DNA of 37,284 nucleotides, taken from positions 1-37,284 of the IMG/VR virus record IMGVR_UViG_3300037137_002360; one strand, written 5' to 3'. The stretch comes from a virus. Shown here piece by piece: positions 22,465 to 29,124 of the stretch; the stretch's first letter is position 1, and each line of letters opens with the position of its first letter. Both the position numbers and the translations under genes were made by a program. The notes under the pieces are model-generated. The model searched no databases. It saw nothing but the letters and a program-made list of their open reading frames with translations, and was not told where the DNA came from.

Positions 22465-22495
22465 CTCAAATATCTCACTGGAGTGAGGTCGGAGA

Positions 22496-22711
22496 CTATC
22501 CTTTTAGATTAATTCTCTTCCTCAGTCCCTTCTCGTTTTTTTCGTAATCACTAATTCCTCCCTGATTTAAATGAATGGTCACTGAACCAGTGTAATCAGT
22601 TCCGATGATTCCAAGCATTAAGAGAGAATTTACAATACTAAGTTCATGTTCATCCCTCCCATTTTGTATCCCGCGATCCCTATACCCTGATAATGTTTTA
22701 TTCTTTACCAT
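22496..22711 (-). CDS. Small hypothetical protein
   Basis: A 71-residue protein containing NSLLMLGIIGTDYTGSVTIH and a charged end (YEKNEKGLRKRINLKG). The start is supported only by AGG about 8 bases upstream. It is the last gene before the terminator at 22419-22464 and the first minus-strand frame after the divergent region with the plus-strand HNH gene. A minus-strand TATAAA (22769-22764) upstream might be its promoter. No family recognised. Confidence 0.45.
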   Translation of the reverse strand: MVKNKTLSGYRDRGIQNGRDEHELSIVNSLLMLGIIGTDYTGSVTIHLNQGGISDYEKNEKGLRKRINLKG

Positions 22712-22757
22712 TTCTAAACCTATCTGTCAAGAAAATAATTATTTTTTGGGTAAAAAA

Positions 22758-22786
22758 TTGACATTTATACGAAGTTGCGTTAAAAT
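22758..22786 (+). promoter_or_regulatory. Sigma70-type promoter for the plus-strand HNH gene
   Basis: TTGACA (22758-22763), 17-base spacer, TAAAAT (22781-22786, 5 of 6 matches). It is the strongest host-type promoter I see in the window and points at the HNH gene at 22817. Confidence 0.75.
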
Positions 22787-22816
22787 TTGAAAAATCAAAG
22801 GGAGATTAATAAAGCC

Positions 22817-23449
22817 ATGAGGAAGTGCAGCGTGCCTGGATGCGGCAGAAAGCATCTTGCTAAAGGTTTTTGCAACACACACTACACAAGGGTCAAGAAA
22901 CATCCTTTATCCCCAAACCTTACTCCCCTTTTATTACCCTGGCCAAAAAAATGCTCGGTCCTGGGATGCAACCGTAAGTATTGTAATAAGGGTTTTTGCC
23001 GAACTCACCTCAAAAGACATCATGCTAAATTACCATTAGATCTTCCAATATTCAGACCAAACGAGCGTATTGGCCCGTTAAACTCAAACTGGAAAGGTGG
23101 TATTTCAGAATACCAAAACCATTCCAAGATGAAGCGAATGAGAAACATAGTTTTAGAAGAGGAAAATTACACATGTCACTATTGCGGTAAACCTACTAAT
23201 AAAATTCATCACAAGGATCTTTCAAAAGACAATCACAAAAGAGAGAATCTTACCGCTTGTTGCAATAGTTGTAATTTGAAATTCCCAAGATCTCGTAAAA
23301 GTAAATATATTAAATTATATGGTAGAACCTTGGCCGAAATTTCAAAGTTACTTTCCATATCTATCCCCACCGTCTGGAAGCTTCATAAAGTTGGTAAACT
23401 TCCAAACATCCTCGCTAAGAAGGCTTTAGCATTAAGTAGTCCCATTTGA
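22817..23449 (+). CDS. HNH endonuclease with double zinc motif and C-terminal HTH, plus strand
   Basis: A 210-residue protein. The N-terminus has two copies of a C-C-C-H motif (CSVPGCGRKHLAKGFCNTHY and the similar CSVLGCNRKYCNKGFCRTH). An NxxWKGG segment precedes the HNH domain (CHYCGKPTNKIHHKDLSKDN, then CCNSC), and the C-terminus is a helix-turn-helix (RTLAEISKLLSISIPTVWKL). The start at 22817 fits the promoter at 22758-22786; a TTG at 22787 is in frame but lies before the expected transcript start. GGGAG lies about 12 bases upstream. The gene runs against the surrounding minus-strand genes and overlaps the 3' end of 23383-23745 by 67 bases. Confidence 0.85.
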   Translation: MRKCSVPGCGRKHLAKGFCNTHYTRVKKHPLSPNLTPLLLPWPKKCSVLGCNRKYCNKGFCRTHLKRHHAKLPLDLPIFRPNERIGPLNSNWKGGISEYQNHSKMKRMRNIVLEEENYTCHYCGKPTNKIHHKDLSKDNHKRENLTACCNSCNLKFPRSRKSKYIKLYGRTLAEISKLLSISIPTVWKLHKVGKLPNILAKKALALSSPI

Positions 23450-23745
23450 CCTCCAGTCTCAATAAGCCGGAACGATTCTACTATCTGAATGTCTTCAAAC
23501 TGGTCATCCACCAATTTCCTAAAGTTCCTCGGATTCTTCCTCCACTTCTTCTGGATCCGCTTCTTCTTGGACCGAGGGAATCTGAACTGAATCGGGGTGG
23601 TGAGCATTCTATCAATCAGATGGTCGATCGTATTCTCAATATCTTGCCGTAACCGACCTATTGATCGATTAAACTCACCTATCCTAAGCCGAACTTCCGT
23701 GGTTGTTATTGGAATCCCCCTGGGTTTGTCACCCCCTGAACGCAT
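23383..23745 (-). CDS. Hypothetical protein, 3' end overlapped by the HNH gene
   Basis: A 120-residue basic protein with RIGEFNRSIGRLRQDIENTI, then a KKKRIQKKWRKNPRN basic patch. Its ATG overlaps the upstream stop (TAATG), so it is co-translated with the zinc-ribbon gene. The last 22 codons overlap the end of the convergent plus-strand HNH gene, so the C-terminus may have been replaced when the HNH gene inserted. No family recognised. Confidence 0.55.
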   Translation of the reverse strand: MRSGGDKPRGIPITTTEVRLRIGEFNRSIGRLRQDIENTIDHLIDRMLTTPIQFRFPRSKKKRIQKKWRKNPRNFRKLVDDQFEDIQIVESFRLIETGGQMGLLNAKAFLARMFGSLPTL

Positions 23746-24299
23746 TAGGCGAAGGCCTCCTCGATCATCCTTGGTAGATCGTTCTTCACAAAATCGAGAA
23801 TGGCACTCTTCTTTACTGCCTTGAGGAGCTGGGCATCGAGTGTCACAGCCTCTGAAATGACGGATTTCACGGATGGGGGATCAGAGGAGGGCAAACGGTT
23901 CGGCCTGGGCTTCTGGATATTCGAAGGTCTGTGTTTCCGCCCGGCGCCCCGCTGTATTGCAACTTTACGATCCCTCTGGGCCTGAGCCGTACAGGTTCTG
24001 CACCGACTTTTATGACCGGAAGGCCGTGCGGCATTCTTATTGAACTCGCCAATCAACTGTGGATTCTGCTTTGGGCATTGCGGATTTGAGCAAACTTGCG
24101 TCTCTTCTACCTTTGTCATGATTTCTTGACCTCCTTCGGCTTTAGATTCCTCAAAAACGACTTCCGATGGATAAACCAATCTCCCGCACATGATGCAACT
24201 CCAATGCCCCGGATCTTCGCCAGCATGGGTCCATGAACGATCTTTCCAATCCAATCTTCCATTACATTTAGGACAAGGCACGGCTATTCCCCATGGCAA
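23745..24299 (-). CDS. Zinc-ribbon protein, possibly two in-frame products
   Basis: A 184-residue frame with two parts: residues 1-50, a zinc ribbon (CPKCNGRLDW...CIMCGRL), and residues 61-184 with another cluster (CSNPQCPKQN...CRTCTAQ). An internal ATG at 24119 (MTKVEETQVC) has AGGAGGTC 9 bases upstream, a stronger signal than that of the first start, so a 124-residue protein may be made as well. The first start is TTG at 24299 (or GTG at 24281, the codon before CPCPKC). It overlaps the next gene. Function unknown; nucleic-acid binding is plausible. Confidence 0.55.
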   Translation of the reverse strand: MPWGIAVPCPKCNGRLDWKDRSWTHAGEDPGHWSCIMCGRLVYPSEVVFEESKAEGGQEIMTKVEETQVCSNPQCPKQNPQLIGEFNKNAARPSGHKSRCRTCTAQAQRDRKVAIQRGAGRKHRPSNIQKPRPNRLPSSDPPSVKSVISEAVTLDAQLLKAVKKSAILDFVKNDLPRMIEEAFA

Positions 24300-24306
24300 A
24301 ATTCAT

Positions 24307-24528
24307 CTAATATCCCCACCTTGAAGGATTCAATTCTTTTAATACCTTTTCTCGTGCCCTGAGAAGACGTTTTCTCCACCTCTCTATTCTAAAAAAAGTT
24401 ACACGATTCCACTTTCGCCGAACCCTTTGGCAGTTTAGGTAGACCTCATATTCAAAACTCACCAAAATAAACTTATCCAACAGTTTAAGTCTCTTCTCGT
24501 ATGGAATGTCGTTAGCGAATAGTCTCAT
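24307..24528 (-). CDS. Small basic hypothetical protein
   Basis: A 73-residue, arginine- and lysine-rich helical protein (RLKLLDKFILVSFEYEVYLN, then RKWNRVTFFRIERWRKRLLR). The start overlaps the end of the small gene at 24512-24661. A weak GAG lies upstream. No family recognised. Confidence 0.5.
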   Translation of the reverse strand: MRLFANDIPYEKRLKLLDKFILVSFEYEVYLNCQRVRRKWNRVTFFRIERWRKRLLRAREKVLKELNPSRWGY

Positions 24529-24661
24529 CTTTGCGTCTCAACCTTTTGCTTTTGTGGGCCTTGCGCTCCCGTAACCGTTTCTCCCGCATTAATTTAGCGA
24601 GGTCTTTTGATTCGGCGAGACAGCCGTTAGTATATTCTTCGACTCTTCTTTTGGTAGACAT
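24512..24661 (-). CDS. Very small basic protein
   Basis: A 49-residue protein, MSTKRRVEEYTNGCLAESKD and then a strongly basic helix (LMREKRLRERKAHKSKRLRR). AGGAGC lies 6 bases before the ATG, a good ribosome site, and the gene overlaps both neighbours, as is usual in this operon. Likely nucleic-acid binding by charge; no family recognised. Confidence 0.6.
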   Translation of the reverse strand: MSTKRRVEEYTNGCLAESKDLAKLMREKRLRERKAHKSKRLRRKDETIR

Positions 24662-24930
24662 TCTTTGCTCCTATGAACAAGTAAGAACCCGATGACTCGC
24701 TTGGCGACGTAGCCCCAAAGGCGAATGAGTAGGGTCTGGCCACGGTGATCCCCACACCAAAGTTCAGGCCTCGTATTGCACCAATAGCCGAGCACCATTA
24801 CCCCCTTCTGTTGGGTGATGGGAGAAGTAACCATTTGAAGGAATGGAACTGGGGGATTTCGCCGACAAGCCCCATCCAAAGATTCTTCTTTTTCCTTGAC
24901 CCAGAACCTACATCTATCACACCTTTTCAT
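24589..24930 (-). CDS. Small cysteine-rich (zinc-binding) phage protein
   Basis: A 113-residue protein. The N-terminal half has the pattern CDRCRFWVKEKEESLDGACR (4-23) and later GYWCNTRPELWCGDH, the layout of small phage proteins with four cysteines (CxxCxFW...GxCRR.PP...WCGxH). The C-terminal third is basic and unlike the family; it overlaps the next gene by 73 bases. AAAGGAGGA lies 7 bases before the start at 24930. A metal-binding fold is likely; its function is unknown. Confidence 0.65.
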   Translation of the reverse strand: MKRCDRCRFWVKEKEESLDGACRRNPPVPFLQMVTSPITQQKGVMVLGYWCNTRPELWCGDHRGQTLLIRLWGYVAKRVIGFLLVHRSKECLPKEESKNILTAVSPNQKTSLN

Positions 24931-24949
24931 AAAAGTTATCCTCCTTTAA

Positions 24950-25144
24950 TCAAGAACTGGTCGGTATTGTCATGCTCGACCTACTTATGAATACAACTCT
25001 CTTTCTGGGATTGTATTCATAAATCCAACCGGAATATTCTCTGCGTTCCCATCCTTCGATCCTACGGGCATCTGCGTAGACCTCCTCGAGAGAGCGCCTC
25101 CTCCTGCATAGACGACCAAATGAGATCCCAAACCCGAAGCTCAT
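24950..25144 (-). CDS. Small hypothetical protein
   Basis: A 64-residue protein, MSFGFGISFGRLCRRRRSLE, then YADARRIEGWERREYSGWIY and a basic end. The start at 25144 overlaps the stop of the capsid-like gene in an ATGA junction with AAGG upstream; the frame up to 25213 would run deep into that gene. No family recognised. Co-translation with the capsid-like gene is the only functional hint. Confidence 0.5.
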   Translation of the reverse strand: MSFGFGISFGRLCRRRRSLEEVYADARRIEGWERREYSGWIYEYNPRKRVVFISRSSMTIPTSS

Positions 25145-25941
25145 GCCCACCTTCGCTTTCTCTCCGGAATGTGAAGAACATTTTGGCTGCCAATAGCAAG
25201 AAGACCGTACCAAGCAATCATCCCTTCGAAGATTCTAAGTTCAGGTGTCTGGACTTCATTCAACAACAACCCCTGGTGGCCGAAGACAACAGCCTCATTC
25301 TTTAAAAGCGATGTGTCGCTAAGTTCAATCCAGCGAATGTTGTTTATCTTACAAATTTCACCATTCCATAATACATCTCCCTCGTTTAGATATTCTTTCC
25401 AAGAGTGGACCTTGGGATGGCTCTTAACTGCACGGAGAAACCTGACCCCGCCAATACCCATGTAGTCAATTCCACAATATGGCTGCATACAAGAAGACAG
25501 ATATCCTGAAACAATGCCGCAAAGGGCTTCAATCCCGGTCCATTTTGCCCGTCGGATTACGCTCCCTAGAACAGTCGCAGAGGTGATGATCTCCATGCTT
25601 CCCTGTTTAAGTGCAGCCATGGACAAATGATCAAGGACGTTTCTTATCTGCCACACAAGATGTTTCTGAACAGGGTCTTTTAGGTCGAATAATTGAAATG
25701 GAACGTAGTTTGGTAACAACTCTATGGCTCTCCCAATTTTGGTTATCTTGATTTTAGGAGGTATCATTTTTCGTTGCACCCCCTCTTCCGTCATATTTTT
25801 CACCTGCATTTCTGGTTCATATACCGCGTGCGCAAATTGAACGACCCTGGCTTCTAAAAGCGCGGCATAACGGAGCTGGGTGCTTGCGGCTTTACATGTC
25901 AGATACGCTTTGCTTGGTTCTTTCTTCCATCGCCACGTCAT
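25141..25941 (-). CDS. Divergent second copy of the N4-gp56-like major capsid protein
   Basis: A 266-residue protein whose order of motifs matches the capsid gene at 14982-15938: IKITKIGRAI (ITVGEYGRAV there), DPVQKHLVWQ (DPIQKALRKQ), then YCGIDYMGIGGVRFLRAVK (YEGDDYIGLLSTKAMRGIK), WKEYLNEGDVLWNGEICKI (WKQYLREGDTLHNSEVGKV), NIRWIELSDT (SIRCIEIKDT), QTPELRIFEG (ETPEVRVQVN) and AWYGLLAIG (AWYGVVGLG). The N-terminal arm of the true capsid protein is replaced. Identity is low, so it is an old duplication or transfer. GGGAGGTAGG precedes the start and it overlaps both neighbours. Role unknown: minor capsid part, decoy or regulator. Confidence 0.75.
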   Translation of the reverse strand: MTWRWKKEPSKAYLTCKAASTQLRYAALLEARVVQFAHAVYEPEMQVKNMTEEGVQRKMIPPKIKITKIGRAIELLPNYVPFQLFDLKDPVQKHLVWQIRNVLDHLSMAALKQGSMEIITSATVLGSVIRRAKWTGIEALCGIVSGYLSSCMQPYCGIDYMGIGGVRFLRAVKSHPKVHSWKEYLNEGDVLWNGEICKINNIRWIELSDTSLLKNEAVVFGHQGLLLNEVQTPELRIFEGMIAWYGLLAIGSQNVLHIPERKRRWA

Positions 25942-26135
25942 TTTCCTACCTCCCTTTCTTCCTTAATTTTTCGTAGACTCCCATCCTTGGCCACATAGTA
26001 CTTCCGGCCGTTCGGATCGGTATAATTGTCCCCAGGCCTCAAGAATTTACATTTTCCACGGAAGTCCAGGGTACAACCCTTCTCTCGAGGATCGTGCCTA
26101 TGGGGATGGAAGGGTTTTTCATCCTTTGGCAGCAT
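25938..26135 (-). CDS. Small hypothetical protein
   Basis: A 65-residue protein (MLPKDEKPFHPHRHDPREKG, then CTLDFRGKCKFLRPGDNYTD) with a His-rich start and two cysteines. AAGGAGGCG lies 6 bases before the start. It overlaps the capsid-like gene downstream (ATGA) and the zincin-like gene upstream by 17 bases. No family recognised. Confidence 0.55.
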   Translation of the reverse strand: MLPKDEKPFHPHRHDPREKGCTLDFRGKCKFLRPGDNYTDPNGRKYYVAKDGSLRKIKEEREVGK

Positions 26136-26508
26136 CTTTCGCCTCCTTCAACTCAAACATCCCGCTCGCCAGAAGTGCCGTCAGTAGGTTTGGACCAACT
26201 CCTTGAAGATAGTCATGATCAAAAACGAAAAGATAGCGGCTGTGGTCGCCTGCCTGTTGCCAGTTTGGACGATACCTTTTTTCGTCCGTCGATAATATGA
26301 TTTCCACAACTTCATGAATCAACATTTCTGCCGTATACCTGGGATCATTATCTACGGTACCGAGAACAATCGTCCGTCTCTTCCGGTTCATTGGATCCCC
26401 ATGGCTAAACGAAGATCCACCCTGTTTCGGGTCTTCCCACAACTCCCACTCCCGAGAGCAGATCATCATCTTGCCAATAAATTTACGGGTGGTCTTCTTT
26501 GACTTCAT
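26119..26508 (-). CDS. Zincin-like metallopeptidase-type protein
   Basis: A 129-residue protein. The segment MLIHEVVEIILSTDE contains HExxE, close to the HExxH zinc motif, and is followed by SRYLFVFDHDYLQG. This matches my memory of small phage proteins with an 'LIHEIVEaI' helix and a later 'F.H..' strand, whose enzyme activity is unproven. The strand TIVLGTVDNDPRYTAE precedes the motif as in zincins. GGAGG lies 4 bases before the start, and it overlaps both neighbours. The second histidine replaced by glutamate makes catalysis uncertain. Confidence 0.5.
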   Translation of the reverse strand: MKSKKTTRKFIGKMMICSREWELWEDPKQGGSSFSHGDPMNRKRRTIVLGTVDNDPRYTAEMLIHEVVEIILSTDEKRYRPNWQQAGDHSRYLFVFDHDYLQGVGPNLLTALLASGMFELKEAKDAAKG

Positions 26509-26900
26509 TGGTCCTCCGACTTCTTGGGATGCTCACAACTAAAACAGACATGCCTGGCAATTTTATACTGTTTGCCCCCGCATTTATCGCATCTGACATC
26601 AATCAACCGATTCAGGACAGCCAACTTGCTTGTAGCCTCTTTCCATAGGTCGCCAGTATTACAAAAAAAACGGATCATTCCTTTAAGGGGGGTGTAATAA
26701 CAATGGGAAAGATCGTTCTCGTGTAGAATTTCTCTTTCCCTGAAAGTATGGACTTCTTTAAGTTTTCCAAAACAAAAGAAGCTAAATCCTTTCGCAAAAT
26801 TGTCCTCGTTCCATGTCGAATAGATCACATTACATCCCTGGTCATAGCAGAATCGTGGACGCACCAACTTCTCATCCACCTTGTTTACTACTTCTTCCAT
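26505..26900 (-). CDS. Hypothetical protein with C-terminal zinc finger
   Basis: A 131-residue protein. The C-terminus has CDKCGGKQYKIARHVCFSC, a treble-clef or zinc-ribbon type arrangement (104-122). The first 100 residues contain a Phe/Tyr-rich region (FAKGFSFFCFGKLKEVHTF). GGAGGG lies about 10 bases before the start. The stop overlaps the zincin-like gene's start (ATGA). No family recognised. Confidence 0.55.
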   Translation of the reverse strand: MEEVVNKVDEKLVRPRFCYDQGCNVIYSTWNEDNFAKGFSFFCFGKLKEVHTFREREILHENDLSHCYYTPLKGMIRFFCNTGDLWKEATSKLAVLNRLIDVRCDKCGGKQYKIARHVCFSCEHPKKSEDQ

Positions 26901-27007
26901 CTAAGCTTGCCCTCCTGGCATTCAAGACATCTTCAAGCGTCCCGATCGGTGGACCGAGTCTTTCCGATACAATTCTGGCAATGTGTTCTACAAACCTGGC
27001 ATACCAA
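26888..27007 (-). pseudogene. Interrupted zinc-ribbon frame (in-frame TGA)
   Basis: From a TTG at 27007 the frame encodes CQVCRTHCQNCIGKTRSTD and then meets TGA at 26935-26933, followed in the same frame by RCLECQEGKLRWKK and a TAG. The cysteine pairs CQNC and CLEC would form one zinc ribbon if the TGA were an arginine CGA. So this looks like a small zinc-ribbon gene broken by one base, or a chance frame. Confidence 0.3.
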
Positions 27008-27037
27008 TTCTTTCCCCCCCACTTCTCCTTGAATCGC

Positions 27038-27133
27038 TTAGATGTTATATGGCTTTCGTGCCCAATATTTGTGCATTAGATAGTAAGCAGGATGTGATTC
27101 CGCAATGAGTGAACGATCAATTGGTTTCTGCAT
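27038..27133 (-). pseudogene. N-terminal remnant of a DNA methyltransferase
   Basis: A 31-codon frame starting 2 bases after the stop of the methyltransferase at 27136. It encodes SHPAYYLMHKYWARKPYNI (13-31), the near-invariant opening of a class of DNA methyltransferases (YY(L/M)MHKY(W/F)ARKP(H/W/Y)N(I/V)V). It stops exactly where the conserved segment should continue. The rest of the gene is gone, so this is the stub left by a deletion of a second methyltransferase. Confidence 0.6.
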
Positions 27134-27135
27134 TG

Positions 27136-28407
27136 TTACGAGGAAACCCTCTGCATTACAATTAAATGATCTGAAAGTTTAACTCCAACGTTTTCCTTAG
27201 TCCTGCGTTGTGTAGCTGCATACGATGCTTCTGTAAATTTCGGGTGTCTGACAATTATTTTGCAAAGCCGTAAACCCATATTAGATTCTGTGATACGACG
27301 TATAGTAAAAGCAGTTGTGTTAATTCGCTCACCACGGAGTATGGTATCCCCCATCATAAATACACACCAGCCTCCTCGCACCAAAATTCGAGCGATATTC
27401 CTGAGAATGGCTTCTAAATCGCTAACATATAAGTTGACGAGTTCCTTTTTCCCAATTTTAAATCCCTCCCGGACTTCATTTTGTCTTGTATCTTTATAAT
27501 CGTAGCCAAGCCAAAGCATCTCGTATTTGAAAATACTTGAATATCTGTAAAGATTGAAGTAAGGCGGGTGACAAATAACGAGATTCGTCATGGCCGGTGA
27601 AAGAAAAGGTTCCCGTGCATCGTGTAGTAAAACCTGAACCCTTGGCTTTAGGTGAAGAAGTTCATTACATACTTTAGACATTTGCATAGCTTTCTTCGTT
27701 AGGTGTTCCGAAACATCCTGGGGTGGAATAGCGGGATCGAGGAACATCCTTCCCATCCCATTACTTGCTCGTGATAACCTACGTATAATAGCGGCAAGGG
27801 CAACATTAAAGAAATTTTTGGTATTTTCATCTTTGATATACTTGTCTATAAAGAACCGTGTGCGAGCGATTCCTTGCTGAGTTTCGGGATAAAACCAATG
27901 ATCCAGATAACGATCATTCGGAATGTAGGGCGTTAGGCCTTCAGACAATTCTGCTTTATAGAAATGATTATATGCTGTAAGGGATTTAAGAACGTTTTCT
28001 CTGGGAATTGGAGTGGTTTTTACTTTTGAGATTAAACATGCTAATGGGTTTACATCCAAGCCAATCGCTACCCGTTTTAAAAGTATGGCTTCTACCAAGG
28101 TTGTTCCGCTACCCACCATCGGATCGACTACGGGCCCCCCTTCAGGATCATGGAACTCAAGGATAAAACGTTTCGCAACGGGAGGAGGAAATTTACCAAA
28201 AAAACGGAAGAATCCATGCGACAAATAATTGAGCTCGGCACTTGATCCTTCTATCTCCCAGCTTTCATAGTCACATCGTAACTGATCGAGATCCGCTTCA
28301 GCGAGGCATGAATGCAACCGTGAATTTTTGCCCCGATTATTAAAAGGTCTCTCATCGGGAAGGTTTGATAGAAAGGCTAATTTATTCTGATGATACGATT
28401 TTTTCAT
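27136..28407 (-). CDS. DNA amino-methyltransferase (N4/N6 type)
   Basis: About 423 residues. The AdoMet motif I is DPMVGSGTTLVEA (95-107), with GLDVNPLA after it, and the catalytic motif IV is CHPPYF (279-284), the (D/N/S)PP(Y/F) class with C in place of the usual first polar residue. An opening segment SHGFFRFFGKFPPPVAKRFI matches this methyltransferase class. The start at 28407 (MKKSYHQNKLAF) is used; a TTG at 28416 overlaps the upstream stop. No restriction gene is nearby, so it probably protects phage DNA from host enzymes. A stub of a partner methyltransferase follows it. Confidence 0.8.
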   Translation of the reverse strand: MKKSYHQNKLAFLSNLPDERPFNNRGKNSRLHSCLAEADLDQLRCDYESWEIEGSSAELNYLSHGFFRFFGKFPPPVAKRFILEFHDPEGGPVVDPMVGSGTTLVEAILLKRVAIGLDVNPLACLISKVKTTPIPRENVLKSLTAYNHFYKAELSEGLTPYIPNDRYLDHWFYPETQQGIARTRFFIDKYIKDENTKNFFNVALAAIIRRLSRASNGMGRMFLDPAIPPQDVSEHLTKKAMQMSKVCNELLHLKPRVQVLLHDAREPFLSPAMTNLVICHPPYFNLYRYSSIFKYEMLWLGYDYKDTRQNEVREGFKIGKKELVNLYVSDLEAILRNIARILVRGGWCVFMMGDTILRGERINTTAFTIRRITESNMGLRLCKIIVRHPKFTEASYAATQRRTKENVGVKLSDHLIVMQRVSS

Positions 28408-28412
28408 ACTTA

Positions 28413-28616
28413 TCAATCGTGCCCAAACGTAGCCCGGTAATTATCCCGATACGCCTCGGAGACGGTCTTTCCTTTGCAGGCCGGGCACTGACAAACCTTA
28501 TTGGGAGGTCCTTCTGAATGGCTACCATCCCAAATCTGGCCGCAGCCGGTGCAGGCAAATTTTTCATCCTGTGGCCTTCTGAATTTACTTCTATAAACTG
28601 CTTTCCATTTGGACAT
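28413..28616 (-). CDS. Zinc-ribbon protein
   Basis: A 67-residue protein with FACTGCGQIWDG (20-31) and CQCPACKGKTVSEAY (43-57), two CxxC pairs as in a zinc ribbon. AAGGAG lies 6 bases before the start. The solitary CRISPR-like repeat lies 25 bases upstream of its start codon, in its leader region as read from the minus strand. No specific family recognised. Confidence 0.65.
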   Translation of the reverse strand: MSKWKAVYRSKFRRPQDEKFACTGCGQIWDGSHSEGPPNKVCQCPACKGKTVSEAYRDNYRATFGHD

Positions 28617-28640
28617 CTCGTACTCCTTGAAATTGTTTTA

Positions 28641-28672
28641 GTCGCTCCCCGCACGGGAGCATGGATTGAAAC
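28641..28672 (+). CRISPR. Solitary type I-C-like CRISPR repeat (possible RNA anti-CRISPR)
   Basis: A single 32-base unit: GTCGCTCCCC (28641-28650), GCACGGGAGC (28651-28660), ATGGATTGAAAC (28661-28672). This is the classic type I-C repeat layout: GTCG start, a GC-rich stem (GCTCCC with GGGAGC, 6 pairs, loop CGCAC) and the TGGATTGAAAC end that becomes the 5' handle of I-C crRNAs. No second copy is seen within the window and no cas gene is near. It lies in a 79-base gap between two phage genes. Phage-borne solitary repeats can act as RNA anti-CRISPRs that bind Cas proteins. No clear plus-strand promoter is visible. Confidence 0.8.
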
Positions 28673-28695
28673 ATTCTATCCACATACGGTCTTCC

Positions 28696-28968
28696 TTACC
28701 CCACCCTAACCGTTGACCCCGAAGAATCTGGTATAACGAACTGCCCACCAGCCACCATCTCGGCCTCTTGGAGGGTCATCTTCCGATGGGTCCGCTCGAA
28801 GGTTTCCTTCTCGGACCAATCGACATCGTTATCCTCGGCATATCTCACCCGATAGCCATGTCGATTAGGCTTCTCTTCGTCCCAGGCCTGACCTTTACTA
28901 AAGGCAAAATCCCTTTCGTCCATTGGTTCGGCCGCCACAACCTTCGTGCCTATAAAAATCTCTTCCAT
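28696..28968 (-). CDS. Phage Gp49/66-like small protein
   Basis: A 90-residue protein. The layout KVVAAEPMDERDFAFSKGQA, GYRVRYAEDNDVDWSEKETF and ERTHRKM resembles the phage Gp49/66 family ('I..KVV.A.PM......Y.GY.V.YEDGY.SW.PKE.FE..YR'). The start at 28968 has AAAAGGAGGA 6 bases upstream; the frame to 29007 has none. Members are of unknown role. It precedes the solitary CRISPR-like repeat. Confidence 0.6.
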   Translation of the reverse strand: MEEIFIGTKVVAAEPMDERDFAFSKGQAWDEEKPNRHGYRVRYAEDNDVDWSEKETFERTHRKMTLQEAEMVAGGQFVIPDSSGSTVRVG

Positions 28969-29037
28969 CAGATCCTCCTTTTGACCCATTCTTTTATCCG
29001 GATCCAAACAACCATGACTTTCCTCGTCCAGAATAGC

Positions 29038-29124
29038 CTAAAAAACTGCCGCCAGGAACGCCAGGACATTCAACTTCCGTAGTACCGTAGTGCTGACCTC
29101 TTTCTCACCTAATTTCTTATTCAT
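29038..29124 (-). CDS. Very small hydrophobic-tailed peptide
   Basis: A 28-residue frame, MNKKLGEKEVSTTVLRKLNV ending in LAFLAAVF, with AGGAGG 8 bases before the ATG. The charged start and hydrophobic end suggest a membrane-tail peptide. It overlaps the upstream gene's stop. Short, so coding is uncertain. Confidence 0.35.
   Translation of the reverse strand: MNKKLGEKEVSTTVLRKLNVLAFLAAVF

Noticed and set aside
26905-27075. A minus-strand frame reading KEKWGGKNWYARFVEHIARI and further
   Set aside because: It looks protein-like but has no start codon in the open stretch and overlaps the start of 26505-26900; kept as unresolved.
28382-28654. A 90-codon minus-strand frame over the zinc-ribbon gene
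   Set aside because: It is a shadow frame and would read through the CRISPR-like repeat; the zinc-ribbon frame has the ribosome site and cysteine pairs.
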